Shown: positions 30,333 through 38,500 of the stretch, piece after piece
Layout of the letters: each line of letters begins with the position of its first letter
Position numbering within the stretch: the stretch's first letter is position 1
The notes under the pieces: generated by a model
The model's input: only the letters and a program-made list of their open reading frames with translations
Told to the model about the DNA's origin: nothing
Database searches by the model: none
Made by a program: the position numbers and the translations under genes
Virus record (IMG/VR): IMGVR_UViG_3300031669_000059
Span: 1 to 44,531 of that record
Strand: one strand, 5' to 3'
DNA: 44,531 nt
Source of the DNA: a virus

Positions 30333-30782
30333 ATGTGCAGCCCCGCGCTCGTCATGGTGGCAGGGACCGCCTTTTCAGCCTACGGCCAGATCCAGCAGGG
30401 TCAGACTCAGCAGGCCATCGACAACCGCAACGCCACGGTGCTCAACTACCAGGCCTCGGATGCCGCTGTGCGCGGCTCTCAGGAGGAGCAGATCCAGCGC
30501 CAGAAGGTGCAGCAGCTCCTCGGTGCGCAGACCGCTGCTGCCGGTGCCAGCGGGGCCGATGTGTCATCCAAGAGTTTCGGCGATGTGATGACCCAGACCG
30601 CAGGCATGGGTGAGCTGGACGCTCAGCAGATCCGCATGAACGCCTTGCGCGAGGCCTGGGGCTTCAAGACTCAAGCTACTGGCCTACAGTGGCAGGGCCA
30701 AGCTGCCAAGCAGGCTGGGGTCATGGGCGGGATTGGCACGGCCATCACGGGCTTCGGCAAGGCCTATTCGATGATGAAGTAG
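30333..30782 (+). CDS. Internal virion protein B-like (T7 gp14)
   Basis: The 149-residue protein has a short hydrophobic start (MCSPALVMVAGTAFSAYGQI), a long helical Gln-rich middle (QEEQIQRQKVQQLLG) and an Ala/Gly-rich end. The order GTAFSAYGQIQQGQ...FGDVMTQTAGMGE..AQQIRMNALREAW is that of gp14-type ejection proteins. These are injected first and form the outer membrane part of the channel. ATG 30333 follows AAGGAGGCCTAGC. Confidence 0.88.
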   Translation: MCSPALVMVAGTAFSAYGQIQQGQTQQAIDNRNATVLNYQASDAAVRGSQEEQIQRQKVQQLLGAQTAAAGASGADVSSKSFGDVMTQTAGMGELDAQQIRMNALREAWGFKTQATGLQWQGQAAKQAGVMGGIGTAITGFGKAYSMMK

Positions 30783-30792
30783 GAGACAGGCC

Positions 30793-32568
30793 ATGGCTCA
30801 GCTTCCGACCTACGACAACCCCCAGGTGCGAGCACAGCCCGCACAAGGCGGCGTGCTCAACCTACAGGCTCCTGATCTCGGCGGGGCCATTGGGCAGAGC
30901 CTCATGCACACGGGACAGGTGCTCAAGGAGGTGCAGTTCCACGCCGACAACCTCGCCTCAGAGGACGCTGCCAATCGCCTGCAGGAGTTTCAGGTTCAGC
31001 GGCTTGGCCAGTTCTACGCCCTGAAGGGCGAGGCGGCTATAAAGCCCGACTCGGATTCAGGGCTGTCCCCGTTGCAGCAGGCCACGCAGTCGATCAAGGA
31101 CTACCAGCAGCAGCTCTCAGGCTCGCTCGGTGGCGGCGCACAAACCCTGTTCAAGCTGAAGACAGACCCCCACATCACGCAGTTCGAGGCCCAGGCACAG
31201 AGCCACACCTTGCGCGAGCTGGACAACTTCGCTGCCGATACCCTCATCGGCAAGCGTGATGTGAGCATGCAGGCCTCTGCGCTCGACCCGCAGACCGAAG
31301 CGAAGACAGGCACGAACCTAAACGCTACGCACGACGCGGCAGTTCTGGAGGCCAAGCGCCGGAACCTCACGGGCGACGCTGCACAGGGCTTCATCACTCA
31401 GTTCACCAGCCCGGTCGTAGCGACCACGCTCGACGCGCTCGTGAAGCAGGGTGCCGCCCCGCAGGCCAAGGCCTACCTGGAGGCCAACAAGGGCCTGATG
31501 ACTGCTCAGGCCTACGAGCAGGCCACGCAGCAGACCACCAAGGGCCTGGACGTGGGCGCAGGCATGGACGCTGCCGACAAGGTGATCCAGGGCCTCACGC
31601 AGCCCGACGGCTCGTTCTCCCTGGAGGATGGCCTCGCAGCGCTTCGCCAGCAGCGCCAGTCGGGAACGCTCAGCACGGAGGTCTATCAGAACGCCGAGCA
31701 GGAGATGAAGGATCGGTTCTCCGTCCACAAGGTACAGACCGAGGCCACCACCTCGACGAACGAGGATGCGACGTGGGGCGTGTTCAACCAGACCCACAGC
31801 ATCAGTGCGGTGCAGCTCAACCCCGCGTTCTCGAAGCTACCTCAACAGAAGCAGAACCAGGTCATCCAGCAGATGAAGGCCCAGCTCCAGCAGGACCAGA
31901 ATGACCCCAACGTGCTTACCGCCCATCGGCAGGCCTATTGGGCTCTGACCACCGATCCCAACTTCCTCCAGATGAGTGATAGCGACATCCGCGCCAAGCA
32001 GGGTCAGCTCGGCCCGCAGATGACCGCTGAGGCCATGGACCAGAAGCACAAAATGCTGGCCTCACCCATCAAGGTGCAGCAGGTCCACATCGACCAGGAC
32101 CAGGTAGCCTCTGAGCTTCGCTCTGCTGGCCTGCTCCCCGCCGATGGCGGGATCGACGATGCGGGCAAGAACATGCTCGCCGACCTCACCTACCAGCTCA
32201 AGCAGGCGCAGCAGGCCTCGGGGCAGGAGTGGTCGCTGGACAACACCAAGAAGCTGCTCCAGCCGCTCATCCAGAAGGTCGTGGTGGACAAGAACTGGTG
32301 GGGCGTCGACACCACGGAACCGGCCTATAAGCTGCGCATGCAGGGCGTGCAGGTGCCCGCGCAGTTCGCCTCGGATCTGGAGGAGACGAACAAGCAGCAG
32401 TGGCTCAAGTCCCACGTCGACCTCAAGGGGTATCAGCCGCTCTCGCTCCCGGAACTCTATCAGTCCTTCTACAACGCGAAGCAGAAGGGCATAATTGACG
32501 ACAACGGCAACTACAAGCCAAAGACCAGCCTGACCGTCAACCAGCCCGCCATGATGCGAGGACACTGA
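30793..32568 (+). CDS. Internal core / ejection protein (T7 gp15-like)
   Basis: The 591-residue protein is soluble, Gln-rich and mostly helical (residues 40-560, with APQAKAYLEANKGLMTAQAY and LAALRQQRQSGTLSTEVYQN). It has the place, size and composition of the gp15 core protein, between gp14- and gp16-like genes. It should be ejected into the cell and form the periplasmic tube. No enzyme motif is visible. It ends where the next gene starts (TGATG). Confidence 0.84.
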   Translation: MAQLPTYDNPQVRAQPAQGGVLNLQAPDLGGAIGQSLMHTGQVLKEVQFHADNLASEDAANRLQEFQVQRLGQFYALKGEAAIKPDSDSGLSPLQQATQSIKDYQQQLSGSLGGGAQTLFKLKTDPHITQFEAQAQSHTLRELDNFAADTLIGKRDVSMQASALDPQTEAKTGTNLNATHDAAVLEAKRRNLTGDAAQGFITQFTSPVVATTLDALVKQGAAPQAKAYLEANKGLMTAQAYEQATQQTTKGLDVGAGMDAADKVIQGLTQPDGSFSLEDGLAALRQQRQSGTLSTEVYQNAEQEMKDRFSVHKVQTEATTSTNEDATWGVFNQTHSISAVQLNPAFSKLPQQKQNQVIQQMKAQLQQDQNDPNVLTAHRQAYWALTTDPNFLQMSDSDIRAKQGQLGPQMTAEAMDQKHKMLASPIKVQQVHIDQDQVASELRSAGLLPADGGIDDAGKNMLADLTYQLKQAQQASGQEWSLDNTKKLLQPLIQKVVVDKNWWGVDTTEPAYKLRMQGVQVPAQFASDLEETNKQQWLKSHVDLKGYQPLSLPELYQSFYNAKQKGIIDDNGNYKPKTSLTVNQPAMMRGH

Positions 32569-35500
32569 TGCCCGACCCTCAGCTCGACGACCTTCTCACG
32601 CAGAGCAAGCAGGAGCTGGAGAAGACGAATCAGCTTCAGGGTTCACTGGCCTACGGCATCGCGCAAGACCCCACGCAGCAGCGCCAGGTGCAGTCGACGG
32701 CCCGCTCGCTCGGCGTCTCGCCCGATCTGGTGCAGCAGAACCCCAAAGCCATGAACGAGGCCGCGAGGCTCAATGGTTTCGACTTCGACGCCTTCGCCCG
32801 CACCTACCCCATCACCACGCAGATCATGTCGAATCCGCTGACCGCAGCGGCTTCACACGACGACCTGGAGACCTACAAGACCATCGAGCAGCTAATGTCG
32901 GCCAACAATGCGGTGCTGCTGCCTGGTAGTTATGGTGTGCCAGTGCTACTGGGTAAGGGCACCATGCAGAGCTACGCAGCGTCTGTGTTGAACGCGCCTA
33001 TGCAGGTTGGGGTTGAGCTGGCCCACAGCTTTTCTGGCCTTGGTAAGTGGGCTGGGGACTTCACAAAAGCACACCCAGCGCTATCCTACCTGACCGCGCT
33101 CAACCCAGCTATGGCCTTCATCAAGCCGCTGGGTGATGTGGTCAATAGCACCCCCGAGGTCGGCAGTACCCTTACTGGTGCATCGGATGCCGCCGAGAGC
33201 ATGCTGCAAACGCTGGCCCCCATCTCCACCGGGGCAAAGGTCACCAACTTCGTTGCCAAGATGCCGTTTGAGATCGCCAAGTATGTAGCCTCCGGCCCGC
33301 TTGCTCCTGCTCTAATGGGAGCTGAGAGCTTCGGCAGCTCCTACTCTTCTGCGCGCAAAGCAGGATCATCTGTAGACCGCGCCACACTGGCTGCTGGTGT
33401 CAGTGGCACGCTGGGTATGGGGCTCGGGCTTGTGCCCGACTTTGGTAAGCCCGCTGAATCTTTCGCGGGCCTGCTGGGGCAGAAGACACTGCGCGGCATC
33501 GGACTTGGGACAGGCATGTTCTTGGGCAATGCGGGGGCGACAGCGATCTACTCGCCGGACCAGGCCGAGAAGATGCTAAAGGACCCGAGCGCTTGGGGTG
33601 AGTCTGTCGCTACGATGTTGGCCTTTGAGTATGCCGGAGTCGTGCAGCACGCAGGCGAGGCCTCTAGGGGCTTCAAGTTGATGAACGATCTCCAAGCTGC
33701 GGTGAAGGCCTCGAAGATGGCCGCTGAAGACCCGCAGGCGTTCCAGGATCACCTCAGCCAGCTCGCCAAGGGCACCGAGGTGGGCATGCCCGCTGACAGC
33801 TTCGTGCGCTACTGGCAGGCCCAGGGCGAAGATCCCACGGCCAAGGCACAGGAAATGGGCATCGACAACCTCAACGAGGCTGCTGCCACGGGCACCGACG
33901 TGCAGATTCCCATTGACCGCTTCCTCACGGCCACGGTGGGCACGCCGCACTTCGAGGAGCTGGCCAAGGACATCCGCCTCACCCCCGGCGCTCCCACACT
34001 GCGTGAGGCCGACCTGCAGGCGCAGAACTTCGCCGACAACGTGAAGGCGTCGCAGGCCGAGCTGCAGAAGATGGCCACCACCGAGACCGAGCACCCCGAC
34101 CGCGAGGCGATCTTCGAGCGGACGCGGGCACAGCTCCTGGCTGCTGGCGGCGAGGCTGCCAAGACCGCTGATGAGACGGCTAAGTTGCTGACTAACTTCA
34201 GCATTAACATGGCTGGTCGCGCTTCCACGCCTGAAAAGCTCATCTCCCCGCAGGACATTGCCGATAGACTTAATATCTTCCGGGCCGAGCCTGGACAGGA
34301 GAACCCCGATGGCACCCCTGCAGTTTCAGCCCCTGGACGACGAGCACAAGGCCCGCTTCTCAGCAATGCTGGAGGCAGCGAAGAAGCGCGAGGACTCACT
34401 GCGCCCGAGCATGACGACATCCACGCAGCCCGCGTCGCTGATCTCCAGGGTCGGGACGGCGCTGAAGTCCTTGCTTTCACCCGCCTCTCGGACCTGAAGA
34501 ACGCCGAGCGAACCGACCTCACCACGCCGCGCCTGGGCCTTCCGGCTACCGGCTATGTGGACGGAGACCAGCTCGGTGTGAGCGTCTACAAGTACGGTGT
34601 GCATGCGTGGGTCACGGCCCAGGTGCGAGACGGCCACCTCTACACCGGCACGTTGGATCAGTCCTCAGACACTGGCATCCCCGGTATTGGAACCGATCTG
34701 CTGCAGTCGCTGGGCCAGCTTGCGGTGGAGAAGTTTCCCGAGCTGAAGGGCGGCAATCTCTACGGCGTAGCCGGTGGTAAGATGCGCGGTGGCCAGCTCT
34801 ACAGCGAGGGCATCGAGCGCACGCGCAACCGCTTCACCAACACGATCTGGGATGGGGTGAAGGCCAGCACGCCGATCAGTGATCTGCTCGACACGCGCTT
34901 CGACCGGCCCACCGAGATCAAGGGCGAGAGCGGCGATCCGATGGGGCAGATGTTCTACCAGCCCTCGCTTGGCGGCACCGACTCGCCCGCTTTCAAGGCG
35001 TGGTTCGGGCAGAGTCAAGTAACGGATGCCAAGGGTCGACCCCTCATCGTCTACCACGGCACCACAGGCGAGTTCGACACCTTCAGCCGTGCCAAGGCCA
35101 ACCCTGAAAGTGACTGGGGGTCTGGCTTCTACTTCTCGAACAAGCCCGAGGACGTGGCTGCCAACTACGCAGGCGAGGGGCCCGACCTCACCAGTAAGAT
35201 CGAGCGCCGTGCTGAGCAGATCGCCAGCGAGACAGGGCGAGAATACGATGACCCCGCAGTCATCGCGGAGGCCAAGGCTGAGTTCAAGGCCCACGAGGGC
35301 GCGACGCTGCCGGTGTTCCTGAAGATGGATACCCCGTTCGAGATTGGCGGCAAGAAGGAGACCTTCCTAGACTACGACGAGCCCATGGACGCTGAGGGTG
35401 AGTTCACGGGTGAGCCACCTACGGGCAAGCTGGCCAGCTTCATCGAGGCTCTGCGCGACGTGGCCTCGCGCTATTACGATGGTGAAGTGGACCAGCTCAT

Positions 35501-38500
35501 CGGCACCATCATGGAAGAAGGATTTGATGGCGGCATGAAGGCTTCACGCCTCATGGACCTTGTCAACAAGGATGAGCAGTTCGCATACTACACCGACGAG
35601 AACGGCAACCTCAGCTCGAAGGAGATCGTGCGTGAGGCCCTACAGGAGGCGGGGTTCGACGGCATCATCGACCGCACGGTGAACCAGAAGTTTGGCTCAG
35701 AGAAGAAGGTGGGCAAGCAGATGGTGGGCATGACACCCGACACAGTGCATTACATCGTGTTCGAGCCCAACCAGGTCAAGTCGGCCACGGGCAATCGGGG
35801 CACGTTCGACCCCAACAACCCGAGCATGCTCTACCAATCCCCCGTGTTCTACTCAGCACTTGAGCGTGCTGTGCCCGACATGGCGAAGATCGCCGACAAG
35901 AACGGCGAGGTGCAGCCAGAGCAGGCGAAGGCGTGGCTGGCCGCTCGGCAGAAGGAGGGCAAGTTCAAGCAGGCCGAGCTGGACACCATCGGCGTGAACG
36001 ACTGGCTCGACCTCCAGAAGGGCAAGGTGCCCGTCTCTGAGCTGCAGGCGTTCATAAAGCAGAACGGCGTGCAGGTGCAGGAGGTGTTCAAGGGTGGGGC
36101 GCCTGATGTCTATCACCACCGGATGTTGGACAATGGTAAATTCGAGGTCTTCAACCAGAGGACTGGCAAGGTCTATGGAACTTACTCTGATGTATTTGAT
36201 GCTGGTGCTGCTATCGACCGTGCGTCTGGAGCAAGCGTTGACACCACCAAGTTTGGGGATTACACCCTGCCCGGTGGCACGGACTACCGCGAGCTGCTGC
36301 TCACGCTGCCCGTTGAAAAGGGCTCATCAACCCGCTTCGAGGTCCGTGGCCAGGGGCCTGGCGCAGAGTTGTTTGACACGGAGCTTGGGCATGTAGTTCG
36401 CCAAGGTTACTACGGCGACATGTTGGATGAGGCCGCACGCCGCAACGCTGAGCAGGTGGGGGGTATTCCACCGTTCCGATCCTCCCACTGGGACGAGCCC
36501 AACATCCTGGCGCACATCCGCTTCAACTCGCGCACCGACGCCGATGGTAAGCCGGTGCTGTTCATCGAAGAGATCCAGAGCGACTGGGGCCAGAAGGGGA
36601 AGAAGGAGGGGTTCGCTTCGCCCCAGCCTGCTGCCGACACTGCGCAGGCCAAGAAGGTGCTGGCCGAGGTTGATGCTCAGCTAACTGCTGCCTACGCAGA
36701 AAAGGACGCTGCCCAGACCAGGATCGACGACCTCTACAAGCAGGACAAGCAAAGTTCGGCGGCCCATCAGGCGTTCATGGACGCTCACGATAAGGTGGCC
36801 GAGCTTACGAAGGCCAGAACGGAGGCCAACAATAAGTTGTGGGCGCTGGAGCACGTTACCAGCACGCCTACCGCCCCCTTCGTCACCGACACGAAGGCCT
36901 GGGTGGCGCTGTCCCTCAAGCGCATGATCCGCTACGCCGCCGACAACGGCTTCGACCGCGTGGCGTTCGTGAACGGCGAGCAGAGCGCTGACCGCTACGA
37001 TCTGAGCAAGAGCATTGATGATCTGTATTACAACCCGGACACCTGGAGACTAGTCGCCAAGAAGGACGGTAACCGGGTGATTGATGAGCAGTCTGTATCT
37101 CCCGACAAGTTAGAGGACTACATCGGGAAGGAAGCCGCGCAAAAGATCATGGCGCAGGAACCTTCTGCCAATGGGCTACGATCTCTGGAGGGTGAGAACC
37201 TCAAGGTCGGCGGGGAAGGAATGAAGGCCTTCTACGACAAGATCGTGCCTAGCGTGGCCAACGACGTGCTGAAGAAGTTGGGGGGCGGGAAGGTCGGTGA
37301 AGTTGATATACAGACGGGAGAACGGCCCCGCAAGAACCTTACTGGCGGCATCTTCACCATCAGCAGCAACGGTAAAGAATACTGGGTGTCTAACAGTGGT
37401 GGCCCGTTTGATGGGGACCAGGTAGGGCCTAGGTTTGCATCCTACTCCGAGGCGGCAAAGCACGAGGCTAGACTGCTGACCGGCTCGACGCCGCAGCTTG
37501 GCTTCGACATCACGCCTGAGCTGAAGGCCAAGGTGCAGGAGGGCATGCCGCTCTTCCAGCCCACCGCAGGCGCAGGTGGCCCTCGTGGCTTCCTGGAGTT
37601 CGGCAAGGACAACAAGTTCAACCTGGGCCTGCTCAACGACGACAAGAGCACGCCGATCCACGAGCTTGGCCACTTCTACCTGGAGGTGCTGCACGAGCTG
37701 TCCACCACGCCCGGCACGTCCGAGCAGGTGCGCAGCGACTACACCACCATCCGCAAGTGGCTCGGCGCTGAGGGCGATGCTCCGCTGACCGTGGACCAGC
37801 ACGAGCAGTTCGCCCGTGCCCACGAGCTTTACATGCGTGAGGGCAAGGCCCCGACCGAGGGCCTGCGTGGTGCGTTCCAGCGCTTCGGTCGCTGGCTCAC
37901 CAAGATCTACCAGACCGCCGAGCAGCTCCAGGTGCCCATGACCGACGAGGTGCGGGGCGTGTTCGACCGCCTCTACGCCAGCGACAGCGAGATTGAATCC
38001 GCCCGTAAGGCTGTGGGTGATCTGCCGATGTTCGCCACGGCCAAGGACATGGGCGTCACCGAGAAGGAGTTCCAGGCCTACAAGAAGCTCAAGGATTCGG
38101 AGATCACTTCCGCCAAGGAGAAGCTGCTCGCCGAGCTGACCCGCCAGCACGCCGACGAGCAGAAGGCCGAGTGGCGCGAGGGCCTGGCCCAGAAGCGCGA
38201 CGAGGTGGCCGCTGAGTTGGACGCCGACCCCGCCTATCAGGCCCTCAAGGTTCTGGTGGCTGGCCACATGGAGGACGGCACGCCCGTGAAGCTCAGCCGC
38301 GAGGCCCTGGTCGAGCGCTACGGGGAAGCGAAGCTCAAGGAATTGGGCCGTGGCCAGGGGTTCGTCTACGCCAAGGAGGGCGGGATGGACGCCGACGCAG
38401 CCGCTCTGCTGCTGGGCCACGAGAGCGGCGACGCGCTGATCAACTCCCTCACTGGCCTGGAGCCCAGGGGCAAGCGCATCGCCCGCGAGGCCGAGGCTCG

